A stretch of DNA of 64,000 nucleotides from positions 930,001 to 994,000 of the forward strand of contig JALMQS010000278.1 in the NCBI GenBank assembly GCA_024734495.1, read 5' to 3'. Each line of letters starts with the position of its first letter. Positions within the stretch are counted from its first letter, which is position 1. Origin of the DNA: Forficula auricularia. Taxonomy: Eukaryota; Arthropoda; Insecta; Dermaptera; Forficulidae. Position numbers and translations under genes: made by a program. The notes under the pieces are model-generated. The model had not been told where the DNA came from. It searched no databases and worked only from the letters and a program-made list of their open reading frames with translations. Shown piece after piece: positions 1 through 11,374 of this stretch.

Positions 1-173
1 TTTAAATTAACTGATGTGAGCTCCACACGATATTGCCTTATAACCTACACTTTGAAATCATTCCACCATCCCCCCCCCCCCCTTCAAATTAATTCCTCAC
101 ATTGTTTCAATCGAAAAAAATTCACATCAGATAACTGTAAACAAAGTAAGGATAAAATATTGTTTTCGATTAA

Positions 174-540
174 TTTCAAAGGGTCATAGAGTAAAAAGTA
201 TGGCTATATGGTCCCAACCAAAGTCAAAAATTGTAGTATTCAATTAGATCAAATTTTAGGAACAATTGATTTTGTCAAAAATAGCTCAGGATTTAACCGA
301 GAACCCAAAAAGTGCGATCGGATGTGTGGATGGTGCGATGGATTATTGCAGTATTTTCATCGATGATTTTTTCAACACCGTTCAACCTATCGAAATGAAA
401 TTAAGTAGATACTTATAACATTATTTTGGCAAAATGAAGCACTGATTAGTTTTTGGTATTTATCAGTTTACAAAAACTTCTATTTTATATGCTTTATGAT
501 TTCTAAATAATTTGAAAATGGCTTCTTCAGAAATGGTCAA
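174..540 (-). mobile_element. Element B, minus-strand fragment
   Basis: Inverse of the element at 12715-13295. Landmarks in order: TCAAAGGGTC, AAATTGTAGTATTCAATTAG, CCAAAAAGTGCGAT, GAAGCACTGATTAGTTTTTG and TTTCTAAATAATTTGAAAATG. It is diverged and lacks both termini. Confidence 0.6.
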
Positions 541-695
541 AACTTAAAAATGTAATGTACAGATTGAAACCTATATTTATATTCTTCCTTAAATATCAAA
601 TAATTACTTTATGAGCTATATTAAATAAAATAAATAATAAATAAATGTGGATAAATTTCCCAAAGGTAAAATGATAATTGGAAAACAGAAAATAA

Positions 696-790
696 AAATG
701 AGTGGTAACGGTGGTTACTAAACTTTATCCATAGTCAATTGAAATATTAATATAATTTTAATACAAATATTAATTTTTTATTAAAACTAA
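696..790 (+). mobile_element. Element B, 5' end fragment
   Basis: GTTACTAAACTTTATCC then TTGAAATATTAATAT matches the start of the complete copy at 12715. Nothing of the interior follows. Confidence 0.45.
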
Positions 791-1977
791 GTCATTACTA
801 CAAGATTTCTCCAAACTATCTTCTTTTAATTTTCTACTAGTGAATATCAATCCTTGTCTATATAAAAAATAAAATTATCTGAATTAATCATGAGCTTTTG
901 AGTGCTCTGAGCCAATTCTCAAATTACAAATTAGTCATTCAATAAATAATCTTTCCATTTTTATCTTCCCGTAAAACCAAATAAATGTCTATTACCTTTT
1001 TTTTTGAGAGTTGATGAAAATCGAATTGCATGTCAGCCACATAACATTTATCTATTTTCCTTTACCAAATTTTCCAAATGTTATTTCGATTCACCCCCTG
1101 TTTTTAATCAATTTCAAATATTTGCATTTTTCTATGCGGATATTCATGTATATATTTTATGTATATTCATTTATTTTCTTAATTTAAGAAATTGTATCTA
1201 TTTTTAACACGCTTTTATTTGCTTCACTTGTATGTAACTAAGTCTGTATATAAGCAAATCTAGAAAGTCGATTTTAACCTAAATTATCTATTAAATCTTG
1301 TGCCTTATGCAATCAAATTTACGTTCGTTGATTTCAGAAGCCTACCATACAGGGGCATAATAGCATATAAAGAATGGAATAAAAATGTCTATTCCCACCC
1401 AAGCCAAGGTGAGAAACGTGGCGAGGGCTGAATGATTTTTTATAATTATAATTATTTTGGAATTTCCCTCCGTTCATTTTGGGTCAATATCAATTTCTAG
1501 AAGATAGTCATTTTCGTAATGTTTTAAAGGACAACTATACTGAATTCGGCACACATCGATCAAAGAGTCCTACGGCGAGTAAATATAGGGGGTTAATTTT
1601 GAGAACACCCTCTCTTTTTTTTATGGAACACATTTTGAGAGCTACCTCCAGGGTCTTCCCTACCATAGGGTAATTCTATGCTTATGAAACTGGCCCTAAA
1701 ACTTATAGTTATATGAGTTAATTTTTTGAACCCCTCATATGCACCCGTAAGGACCTCAAATTTTTTTATATCCTTTTTTAAATATAAAACTCTTTCATAG
1801 TAAATTTCATATTTCTTCTTTTCTTGCTTTGAAAATTTTTATTTTTTAAGAACTAATTTTCAACTAGAATCTAATCATCATAAAGATAGAAGTAAATAAA
1901 TATTAAATGCAATATTCATTTACTATGAGTTAAGATTTCTAGGTCCCTTGTTTCATATTAAAATTAAAAAAATAAAA

Positions 1978-2045
1978 GATGTACATTTTTTCAATATACT
2001 TATATACTTCGAGCTGTAAGCTCATCTTCAGGAAAGTTCAGAATT
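1978..2045 (-). ncRNA. Hammerhead-like core, partner arm
   Basis: On the minus strand: CTGAAGA (2031-2025), stem II around GAGCT/AGCTC, then GAAG instead of GAAA (2010-2007), a GTATA/TATAT stem III, and the same GAAAAAATGTAC stem I partner. The A-to-G change would leave a G-U pair next to the cleavage site, probably lowering activity. Confidence 0.55.
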
Positions 2046-2062
2046 ATAACAGTTATAATTCT

Positions 2063-2120
2063 GTACTTTCCTGAAGATGAGCTTATAGCTCGAAATATAT
2101 GTATATTGAAAAAATGTACA
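2063..2120 (+). ncRNA. Hammerhead ribozyme, type I with extended stem III
   Basis: CTGAAGA (2071-2077; the fifth position is free in CUGANGA), stem II GAGCT-TAT-AGCTC, GAAA at 2092-2095, and stem III formed by ATAT/ATAT with an ATGT loop. Cleavage is expected after the T at 2107 (triplet ATT). Stem I pairs TTTC with GAAA and GTAC with GTAC across a one-sided bulge. Confidence 0.7.
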
Positions 2121-3002
2121 TCTTTTATTTTTTAATTTTAATGTGAAACAAGTAGTGACCTAGAAAGCTTAGCAGATAATATTTATTTACTTTTATCTTT
2201 ATTAAAGATGTTTCACCTTGCACCAACACCACAATCCTTATTAATTATTTCTAATCATCATTTCTTGATCTGAGTCGAGATAAAGTCATATAGGTCAAAT
2301 TTTTTTGTACATCAAAAAAGTGATTTTCAAAAATAATACTATTATCAATAATTAAATATTTCGCTAATTATTAAGTTATTTATTCAATGATGTTCTTTTT
2401 TTATATCCTTCTTCCAATTTCGGGTAACTTATGTTTGACACATTTACTTCCCAAGATTCTACAGATTAATTATAAATCAGCTAGTGATTTAATTATTTTG
2501 ATTCTTACCTCCTTTCATTTTGGATATTTAATTTATGTTTAATTTATTTAGTGGAAATATACGACATTTGGCACAAAGCATTTAAAGATCTAATTTTATC
2601 AATTCACTCCATCTTAATTTCGGGTAAATGATTTTTGCCTCATAATTAATTTCGGATGATCAAAAGGGAGAGAGAGAGAAGGAGTCACAGCACAAAATTT
2701 GCTCAATCTCGGCCAAAGATTTCATTATTTTTATCTATTACCCCCCTCCTCTCTCTCGAATTATGGATATCTACATTTTATTACATTTATTCCATGGAGA
2801 ATACCTCTACAGAATACTAAGCTTTTTTATAATGCGTTTACATATTTGAAAATTAATATTTTATTTTTTCTAGAAATTCACGATCAAGTTGATAAGCGTC
2901 CCCCCCGTTATCATCAACTACCCTTCGAAGAGAGTGTTAAAAAGTAACTTTTTTCGAGAAATTACAACGAAAATATACTAATTTATCTCTGTATAAAATA
3001 TA

Positions 3003-3940
3003 GGGGAGACCGGGTTTAGTTGACACACTTTTTACTTCCTGATTTTTGTAATTTTTCCTGCCAAGATTTTGAAATAAAGTAGGTATAATTCGTAATTATA
3101 ACTATTTGGATATAACTTGTGATATTTAAATTCTTTATAAAATTAAATTTGTCTTGTCAAAAAAAAGTTTTAAAAAATTTGCAACATGTATCAACTTGAT
3201 CCGGTCTGGTTCAAGTTGATACGCCTTTGAGTAAGCTAATACGGTGTCAGGAATTAATAAAATAATAGATAAATCAGAAATATGAACAAGTTTTATTGTA
3301 AATATAAAAGATATTTTAAAATCTACAACATTTTGGGAAATATGAAGCTGTAACAATCATTGATTGTGACCGATTACTCCGACTCTGAAGAGGAATTTGG
3401 GTCTGATTGACAGATAATACAAGTGTAAAAGGGGTTGTTCTCTGCACAGGCAATGTGTGCCCACTTCTTGCAGGAAATACCCTGGATCCAGTCTTGGCTG
3501 GATGAAAAATAACTCTTAAAACGCTTGTGAATTAAGTTGATACACCGTATCAATTTGACCCAAAATAAGCGTATCAACTTGGCCCAAACGTCGCCATTAC
3601 GCTAAACTCTAAAATACGTGAAACCGGAAACAGTTAGAACAAAGTTAAAAAGGTGAAATTCTTACCTTTATAACATGTAACAAGGTGATGTCGTCGATAA
3701 CATAATTTAGGAACAAATCAACTTACAATAATAATTGAAAAACAGTAGTGAAAATTTACTTTCGACGATGAAAAACAGTTTTTAGTTCACAACGAACAAA
3801 GCGAAGCAACCTCCTCCAAGTGATCACGCGTACCAATCGGTTGTCTAGCCAAGCCAGTCACTACTTGTCTGCGTCTATGCATTAGGAAGTGTTTTGGCCT
3901 GTATCTACTTGACCCTGTATCAACTAGACCCGGTCTCCCC
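3003..3940 (-). mobile_element. pogo/Tigger-like DNA element, internally deleted
   Basis: Terminal inverted repeats GGGGAGACCGGGTTTAGTTG and, inverted, GGGGAGACCGGGTCTAGTTG, flanked by TA on both sides (3001-3002 and 3941-3942), the target duplication of Tc1/mariner/pogo elements. Subterminal and internal copies of TCAACTTGAYCC occur. On the minus strand the frame 3577-3374 ends in a Cys/His-rich tail of the kind found at the end of pogo-type transposases. The DDE core is missing, so this is a non-autonomous derivative. Confidence 0.75.
3374..3577 (-). pseudogene. Transposase C-terminal zinc-finger remnant (pogo-like)
   Basis: The last ~35 codons read as a PHD-like finger, CKKWAHIAC followed by FYTCIIC, then an acidic-serine tail (SSSESE) and stop. 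A finger of this type follows the DDE domain in many insect pogo/Tigger transposases. Upstream codons are non-homologous filler from the deletion, so no functional start is expected. Confidence 0.55.
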
Positions 3941-4324
3941 TACTATTAAAAATGCGTTTACTTATTTGAAAATTAATATTTTATTTTTTCTATAAATTCT
4001 CGATCAAGCTAATAAGCGTCCCCCGTTATCGTCAACTACCCTTCGAAGAGAGGGTTAAAAAAGTAACTTTTTTCGAGAAATTACAACGAAAATATACTCT
4101 TTTATCACTGTATAAAATTTACTATTGAAAATGCGTTTACTTACTTGAAAATTAATATTTTATTTTTTCTAGAAATTCTCGATCAAGTTGATAAGGCCCC
4201 CCCCCTTTATCATTAACTACTCTTCAAAGAGAGGGTTACAAAAGTAACTTTTTTCGAGAAATTACAACGAAAATGTACTCTTTTATCCCTGTACAAAATA
4301 TACTATTAAAAATGCGTTTTCTTA

Positions 4325-4610
4325 AAGATGCACCGAATAGATCCAACCTCTTTAGTCCGGGCTTGTTGAATCGTGAAAAGAAGAAAAATAAATTTCAGGG
4401 ATTGAATAGGTGTTTAAGGTAACTGTGGATTCTAGTTTTGAAAGACTAAAGGTTATATGTCGCCGGAAAGACGGATATGGAAAAAGAGTTTTTCAGTTAT
4501 AGGGATGAACAAGTTGCCAAATGAGTTTTTTCGATTAGTAGGGATCTAATTTAATCGGGAATTGGTGTTGAATGATTTTGCACCAGAACACTGTTTCTAC
4601 GACTTTCTGT
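4325..4610 (-). mobile_element. LINE 3' end fragment
   Basis: Inverse of the common LINE 3' end: CACCGAATAG, CGTGAAAAGAAGAAAAATAA, AAAGGTTATATGTCGCCGGA, and ATAGGGATGAACAAGTTG. Diverged, with no open frame. Confidence 0.6.
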
Positions 4611-5689
4611 TCCTGAGTTATCGCGTCTATCAGAGTCCAGGCACACAAACAGACAAACAGAAAAAACTTGACTAAAAATGATAATAATAAATTTCAAATA
4701 TTTTATAACTTTTAGTGTTTCTATGTTATGTATAACAAGGTGTTATGTATAGTGGGTCGAATTTTTTGCACCTTAGTAAATATTATTTCGACCTAAACTT
4801 AAGTGTTTCACACTAAATTATAATTTTATTTTACAGTCCACCATTTTAGTTAACAGTAATTTTTTATTTAACTTAAAAAATATTTTTTTAGAATATTATG
4901 TGTTTAAAAAATCGCAATTTTAGCTTTTCTTCAAAATAAATATTTGTTCGTAGATTTAGACTTAGGTGTTTGTTAAACTCCTCATGATTAATATCCATTT
5001 ACACTAAATGTGTTGAAAAGCAAATTACTTTTTTTCTTGAAATTGTTTGATAAAGCCAAAACAAATATATCTTCTATCCCTATTAACTAAATCCAAAGGC
5101 TTTGTCCGGAGATTAAAAAAAAGAAAAGAAAGTCAAGATTGAGATTAACGGATTGTTTGTTCAAATTTGAAAAAAAGATTAACCGTTTTAACGTGTACTA
5201 AAGTAGCTTTCTTTTCTCTTCCTCTTTTAAGTCAATTCTTCGAAATAATAACATAAAATATTTTTTTGTCATCTAAATAGTTGCTTTTAATATAATACAT
5301 TAATTTCTGACTGTTCGCAGGAATCAAATTTTTCAAAACGATGCATATTTGAATTAAATATCTCGATATCAAGTCCGAAATATAATATATAGAAAATATT
5401 AGAAAGTATTTTTTATTTTTGACATATCGTCGCCTTAGAGTGTAAGCCTTCTAACTCCACAACAATGAAATTTTATAAGGCAGACCAAAAAACAAACAAA
5501 ATTTAATATTGTTGTTATGGAAAGAAACTATTTTTCACATTTTTTCCACAACATACGATCGTAATTTAATTAGCAGGTTTACTTGAACGATGCTGAATCT
5601 CTTTTTCTTTCGGACGGTATTAATATGTCATATACTATATGATAAAAAATCGATTTAGCATGTTTACTCTCTAAGGCCACGATTTGATA

Positions 5690-6200
5690 AAATTCAACCC
5701 TCCCTAAAATTATTTTTCGATTAAAATTTTAATAGGTACTATTTTTGATTTGTTCATTTCTCACGATTAAAATAGCTCTCCAAAAAAGTACCGTGAATAA
5801 GAAAAATATTTTTTTATTTTTGGCCTTTCATAAAATTCAACCCTCCACAAAATAATCATTCGATTGAAAATTTTAATACGATTTTTAATTTTTAGGAAAA
5901 TGAATAGGTATATATAAATTTCAAGTATGTATCTTATTTAGATTACGAGCTACAATGCTCTGACAAAAGTAAGAAGACAGGCAGTCTAGAGACATTAAAA
6001 GGGGTACCATTTTACTTTTAAACCGATCTTTAAAAAGTTTAAAATTGGAATTAAGTTGAATAATATCATATTTTATTATTTTTAGGGTTCCGTTTTAAAA
6101 GTAAGACTGGATTCAATTAATGTCTGTCTATTCGTGTGATTAGAAGTTTAGATCGTAATCTAAATAAGATACAAATTTGAAATTTAGAAGTTACCATATA
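5690..6200. repeat. Inverted/direct repeat cluster (family G)
   Basis: AAAATTCAACCCTCC occurs twice (5692, 5828) in ~50-bp direct repeats. GTATCTTATTTAGATTACGA near 5930 is mirrored by CGTAATCTAAATAAGATAC near 6155, enclosing about 270 bp. The same pieces recur at 57645-57880, so it is a repeated element of unknown class. Confidence 0.5.
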
Positions 6201-6436
6201 TGTATCTATTTATTTTCCCACAAATAAACAATTGTTATTTTAATAGAAATATTATTTTAGAAACGGTAGAATTTTTTGTGGAAACATAAATAGAAAATAA
6301 AAATTTTCTGTAAAGATCCCTAAGTACAATTGGTTTTCATATTCTAAAATTTAATTCGACTTAAAATGACGGTGTGAAAGAGCTCTAAATTGGTAGTTTT
6401 TTTTACCTGTTGTAGTTTAGAAAGGGCTAAAATTAT

Positions 6437-6745
6437 GTGAAAATTCCAGATTTTTTTTACTTATCAACGGCAAAGGAGAATGAAATTGAAATCTCAAGTA
6501 TTTTGGGAGTAGCTCCTTACCGACCCCACAACATTAAAAAAAATTTAATTATTTTTCTCCACGTTTCAGACCTTTCTAAACCCGCTTTAGAAACAAATCG
6601 AAAAATTTCTATGAATTCAATACATGAGCCTCCCGGCGAGCGAAGTTTCCGAATAACCTTCGAAATGAGGTCCGAGTCGCACTTGGCCGGCTTATTTTAT
6701 TTTATGAGTAAATTTTATGGAACTTTTTATTCACGATATAAATGA
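6437..6745 (+). other. Open frame of uncertain status with acceptor-like site
   Basis: A 102-codon frame, mostly AT-rich. From 6566 the composition becomes balanced, after a good splice-acceptor pattern (TTTTTCTCCACGTTTCAG at 6549-6570). The following 45 codons contain EPPGERSFRITFEMRSESHL. No domain is recognised, no strong donor follows, and it could be a repeat fragment. Listed so it can be tested. Confidence 0.25.
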
Positions 6746-7555
6746 AATAATAAAATTTGATATTTAAGATTTTAATTTGAGCTTTTAATAAAATTGAAAT
6801 TAATATTTTAAAATAACATATTAAAATAAATTATGACATGAATGCCTCTTAACCAATCAATTCGAAATCAATCAGAAGGAGGGGCGAGTCATTGGAGAAG
6901 TGGTTCTTGAAGAAAATTATGTTTTTAAAAAATGAATATATATTGATTGATCATTTAATTATAAATAATTAACCATAAAAAACCTGTTAGTTTTAAAATG
7001 TTATGTATTTTTTCTCTTATATTATTTAAATTCAAATCGCATTCCTTTCTCATGTAATACTATATGTCTACGTATTTGTGCGTGTATATTTTAACCTTTT
7101 CCGTTATTAAATATGAATCAACCAAAGCTAAAAAAAAATATAACATAATCTGATAGGGATGTTTTGCGTTCACTCATATCATATAAAAAAGAAGTATATT
7201 TGATGGCCATTTCGAAAAAAAAGAACATTAAAGGGAATATTTCTAAATGGATTTAAAATAGAAAAGGTGATGGATGACTTCGGGAGGAATTAAAGTCTAT
7301 GCTCACCGCTCTTCTACAAAGTGGTTTGGGCTTGAAAATGATAAAGATATAAACAAGAAAAATTAATAATTAGTCTGGTGTTTAGGTGATTAAAAGACTA
7401 ATTTCATATTTTAACTTATCATTAACCTTCATAGTCATTAGAATTTTAGTTGAGTGATTATTAAAAATTCGTGTGCTGGGAAGAAACAAAATTAATATTT
7501 ATTTGAAATTAGAGTTTTTTTTCGAATGAACCAGGCGATGTAAACATTTTTCACT

Positions 7556-8040
7556 TTAATTAAAATGCTAAGATTCGGGACAATTCATTCATAAAAAAAT
7601 TGGTTAAGTCATTTTCAAGATATTTAGAAAAAACTAAAAAAGTACTGAAATAAAGTACTAATGTTTGTGGGCCGATATGTACAAAAAACTAATCAGCGCT
7701 TCATTTTGTTAAAAGAATGCTAGATTTTCAATTTCATTTCAATCGGTGCGGAAAAAATCGTGGGCCAAAAAAACGATAACATACATACATACATACATAC
7801 ATACATACATCCGCACGCACTAAATGAAAAAATCGCACTTTTTGGCCTCTCGACGAGACCCCTTGTAATTTTTGGCAAAACCGTCACGTGCTAAAATTCA
7901 ACCTAATTGAATACTACAATTTGTGACTTTAATTGAATCCATGGGTTCCGCAGTCTTTACCTGAGGACCCTTTGAAGCCACGCTTGCCCCGAGAGCGATT
8001 ACAATACTTTACCCATGCTTTGCATTGGATAAAGTAAAAA
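7556..8040 (+). mobile_element. Element B, 3' part
   Basis: Shares GTACTGAAATAAAGTACTAA, CTAATCAGCGCTTCATTTTG, TCTCGACGAGACCCCTTG and the terminal module CGATTACAATACTTTACC with hairpin, ending TTGGATAAAGTAAAA, with the copy at 12715-13295. An internal (CATA)n run is expanded here. Confidence 0.75.
7778..7811. repeat. (CATA)n microsatellite
   Basis: About eight units of ATAC inside element B; the copy near 13050 has only two units plus ATCC, so it varies between copies. Confidence 0.9.
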
Positions 8041-8689
8041 GAACTAAATAATAATTTAGAATTCTTAAGATTCTTCTTAGTTACAGTTTTCATTTTAACG
8101 TAATTAAAACAGCGTTTATACTCTGATTTTAAAGTGAATATTTTAATTTTTTTATTTATATTTATTTATTGGCTGGAAACGATTTATGAAAATTAAAAAT
8201 AAAAAATTATATTGAATTTTTATAGTTTAACCATAATAGCGCTTGCTGCTTCAAGGGGAATAAATGATAAAAAAAAACTCGATATACTCTTCAGAGGACA
8301 GAATACGCAATAATGATTAAGGGATAAAGAAAATATGAAAATATAAAGAAGAAAAAATTCTAGATGGTAGAAAAATCTACTTGATATTGATAGCTTACTC
8401 TTCATTCTTTCTTGAAATCAACTCAGGGAAGCTGCTATATTTAAAAATATCAAAGATAAGAGGGTATATGAGAAGATTAGTTAGATTGACTGAAAGAGAG
8501 TATTCTATGAAGTACAAACTCCGCTCGATGCAAAAAATTCGATTCAATAAGAATCAGTCACTATAGATCTTGAGAGAACCTTCCTTGCATTACCGAAAAA
8601 AGATGGAAGTGATCAAACAAAAAGGTGGAGACGTAGTTGTCTGTACAGTGTACACCCGAGTTTGGAAGGAATAAAAATATCAAGAGTCA

Positions 8690-8935
8690 AGAAAGAAGTC
8701 ATGGAAATAAACATATTAGCAAAATATGTAATTCGCCACTTCTCCAATTTAATTGCAAAGTGGTTTTGGGAGTCGGTGAATTGCGTGCTCTACGCAAAGT
8801 GTGCCTTGGAGTTATTATTGATTTTAATTCTTTGGAGTTTATGCATATATAGTAGTAGAATCTATAAAATAGGGAAAACGCAGGGGCCAGCGAATCGAGA
8901 AGGAAGACTCGTCTATTAGTCTGAGAGGTCGTTTC
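8690..8935 (-). pseudogene. LINE reverse-transcriptase C-terminal fragment
   Basis: On the minus strand LAPAFSLFYRFYYYI then SKELKSIITPRHTLRRARNS aligns with the same part of the 9.1-kb and 29.8-kb LINE copies (SALSLYYRYYHGVCSVELKS). Truncated at both ends. Confidence 0.6.
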
Positions 8936-9084
8936 TGGAATATATGTAGAGTGGCAGAACACTAGGGGAATATTAAAACAACATTGATCATTTTTAAAAT
9001 TGTAACACCTAGGATATTGGTAAGTGGTTCTTGGCACTACGCATTCACGTGCCCAAAAATATAACTAAACTACTCGGGTTAGCT

Positions 9085-9660
9085 GCACAACTATCAATAA
9101 TCGCCCCTGTCTCGAATATGGCTCTCATCTGTGGAGGGGCGTCTCCAAGCATTCTCTTGGTACACTGGATGCGATTCAGAAGCGAGCAATTAAACTAATA
9201 GGAAGACCCGGCTCTAACCAACTCACTCGACTCCCTGGCTCACCGAAGAACCGTTTCTGCCCTTTCCCTGTACTACAGATACTATCACGGTGTCTGTTCA
9301 GTCGAGCTGAAATCAATTATCCCCCCTAAAGCCCTCTTTACGAGAAACACGCGGTTTTCGAACGCTCAGCACCCCTTCGCTGTCAAATTGGAGAAAAATC
9401 GAACAAGCGCTTTCGACAACTCTTTTATCCCTATGACCTCCAGAGACTGGAGCTCGCTCCCTGCCACCATCTTTCCCGTAACTTATAACCTTCAGCTATT
9501 TAAGACCCGTATCCACAGATACTTTGGACCCCCACCCAGCCCATAAAATTCTTTCTTCTTCTTTTCACGATGGAGGGGCTAACCCAGGCCTTTAGGGGTT
9601 ACACCTTTTTGGTGTAACTCCTTCTCTCATCATTTTCATAAAAAAAATAATAATAATAAT
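9085..9660 (+). pseudogene. Jockey/CR1-type LINE, 3' end
   Basis: Translated pieces follow the LINE ORF2 tail: PVSNMALICGGASPS, then after a frame break ALSLYYRYYHGVCSVELKS and TSRDWSSLPATIFPVTYNLQ, ending FKTRIHRYF. A 3' UTR with TTCACGATGGAGGGGCTAAC and GGGTTACACCTTTTTGGTG follows, and a short A/(TAA)n tail at 9641-9660. It is 5'-truncated, with several breaks. Confidence 0.8.
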
Positions 9661-10057
9661 GCCTAGGATAATTTTTCAAAATTGATATCCTGAAGAATAT
9701 ATTTAAATAAAGCGCTCAACATGGCAAAGCAAATTAATAATATTTCTTGTTTGTTTGTTTTTTTAATAATTTATCTTTCATACAATAAAAATAAAATATG
9801 ACCCGAATGTGTTAGTTTTTATTTCGACCACCAGTCAGTGCTATTTACCAACGGACAGATATCAATAGGTTTTTTTTAGTAGTTTCATAAAGCTATTAGA
9901 AGTTTAAACCAAGGATGCTAAAAAAGTTCAAACTTTGAAGTATTAACAATATATAAAAAAGTAAAACATAATTATGATATTTCATATGAAAAAAGAGACA
10001 GAGGGAGAGAAAGAGAGATTATGTAGTAAGATAATTAAAATTTGTAGTGTACTTTAC
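9661..10057. other. AT-rich stretch, nothing recognised
   Basis: No exon, repeat family member or RNA was recognised between the LINE tail and the HYR-like exon; it should be intron. Confidence 0.5.
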
Positions 10058-10178
10058 CGCCACCAGTCCATGTTGGATTTGGGCTGAGGAATCCGGATGC
10101 GTAATGAACTGCGATAAGTGGGTAGCGAGACTCGCATATCCGGTGGGCAATGGATGAATGGCCGAGGTGACTCTGTGG
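10058..10178 (-). CDS. Internal exon: N-terminal part of a HYR-like domain, probably the same gene
   Basis: A 121-nt exon with a strong minus-strand acceptor (pyrimidine run ending GGTTCGCAG) and donor GTGGCG followed by GTAAAG. Entering in phase 1, like the other exons, gives an open frame of about 40 residues, with PRPFIHCPPDM at residues 5-15 and SNMDWWR near its end; it exits in phase 2. The P-x-x-x-x-CP-x-D pattern followed by a short hydrophobic strand matches the start of HYR domains, which sit between sushi domains in SRPX and SVEP1. The rest of the HYR domain must lie in a further exon that I could not locate in the leftmost 10 kb. Base composition is balanced, unlike the surrounding DNA. 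An in-frame alternative starting further upstream exists but ignores the splice acceptor. Confidence 0.65.
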
Positions 10179-10424
10179 CTGCGAACCCAACAGAAAAACA
10201 CATGTAAACATGCCCTGAGCGCCAATCTTTCAATCGTTTATCTTGACCAGACGGTGATGGATTAGCTGAGCCAAAAAAGAATAACCCAAGTTTGCTCCAT
10301 AAATCACTTGGGACATAACATTTATTTTTATTTACCTATATATATTCAATCGCTCTATATAGCATTAAACAAATTCGGTTATTCAATTAAGAAAAAAAAT
10401 GATTTAATTATTAGTCAAAATAGA

Positions 10425-10620
10425 TGGAGTTTTTCGAATGCCGCGAGACTCATTAAACGCTGAGATTGGCTCAAGGTGTCCGGATGCTGGAACTGGTTTT
10501 TCTAAAAGCAATTTCCAGCTTGCCTGTGGGGTCAAATGGAATTTCGAGATGATCCTCCTTTATCATGTCACTTGGAACATGCAAAATTCTTCACGCTAAT
10601 AGGGTGTTAAAAAAACACAA
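10425..10620. other. Composition island of unknown nature
   Basis: Balanced base composition next to the HYR-like exon. The plus strand is open for about 57 codons (from GATGGAGTTTTTCG to TTCACGCTAA); the minus strand has one frame open for about 36 codons with a plausible acceptor (AACACCCTATTAG). Neither gives a recognised domain. It may be an old repeat or an exon of the host gene. Confidence 0.25.
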
Positions 10621-11374
10621 GACACCCTCCCTATATGGAAGTAAATATTTTAATGTTTTAATTAAGCAATTCCATAATCTTTTAAAAGAATAATTTAAAA
10701 AATAAAAAAAAGAACAAGTAGAAAAAGAAGATTTATTAAAGTAAATATTCTAAATTGGAGCTTAAAGAAGTTATTTGAAATAATTTCAAAATAGAAGAAG
10801 ACGAGAAAACATAGAATTTAATTACCGGACCAATTTATCAATGTCAGATCACGATTTAATATCATAGTGGATATATTCATTTGAAATTCAAACGAAAGAA
10901 ACGAAATTATAATACAATATTTAATGAGCTGTATTCAAATAATCATCCTCTTATGATTATAATACTTTAGTCTATAAGTCTGCCAGGCATGAAAAATATA
11001 TTATTTACAAGCATACGTTTTTATAAATAAGGATTCACTAATAAGGTTGCTTCATGTATAAAGATATTTGACTTAAAAAGGCCACCAACAAAGTTTTATC
11101 TTTTGAGAAATTAGAGGCTATTAACAGGCAATTCACTGGAATATTGCTAAATCGAAAAAATTCCGGGCTTGGTTTTTTTTATTCAGAGTGTTTGACGGTA
11201 ATTATGAAAAGAAAAGTTTAGGAAAAACTTTTTGAGAGAAAATAAAAAAATCATTAGAAGTTATTATTTAAAAAATAAAAGTATTTTTTGTGACATAAAA
11301 ACATCAAATATCGAGTTTATCAACCAATGCTTCCAAATTAAAAAATAAACGACAAAATTATTAATAAACAGGAC
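10621..11374. other. AT-rich intron sequence, nothing recognised
   Basis: Only scattered A/T runs are seen. Confidence 0.4.

Larger units (their letters stand above)
1934..2170. mobile_element. Second palindromic family with hammerhead ribozymes
   Basis: An inverted repeat of about 118 bp per arm centred at 2047 (AATTATAACAGTTATAATT). Arms run from CTAGGTCCCTTGTTTCA to TGAAACAAGTAGTGACCTAG. Each arm contains a hammerhead core with a longer stem III than the main family. The sequence is unrelated to the 46-56 kb modules outside the core, so this is a different lineage with the same design. Confidence 0.7.
2831..4322 (+). repeat. ~180-bp tandem repeat, three units plus a stub
   Basis: Units begin AATGCGTTTAC at 2831, 3951, 4130 and 4311 and contain ATTAATATTTTATTTTTTCT, CTACCCTTCGAAGAGAG and CGAGAAATTACAACGAAAAT. 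The first unit is split from the second by the pogo-like element at 3003-3940. The last unit is cut off by a LINE end. Confidence 0.8.
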
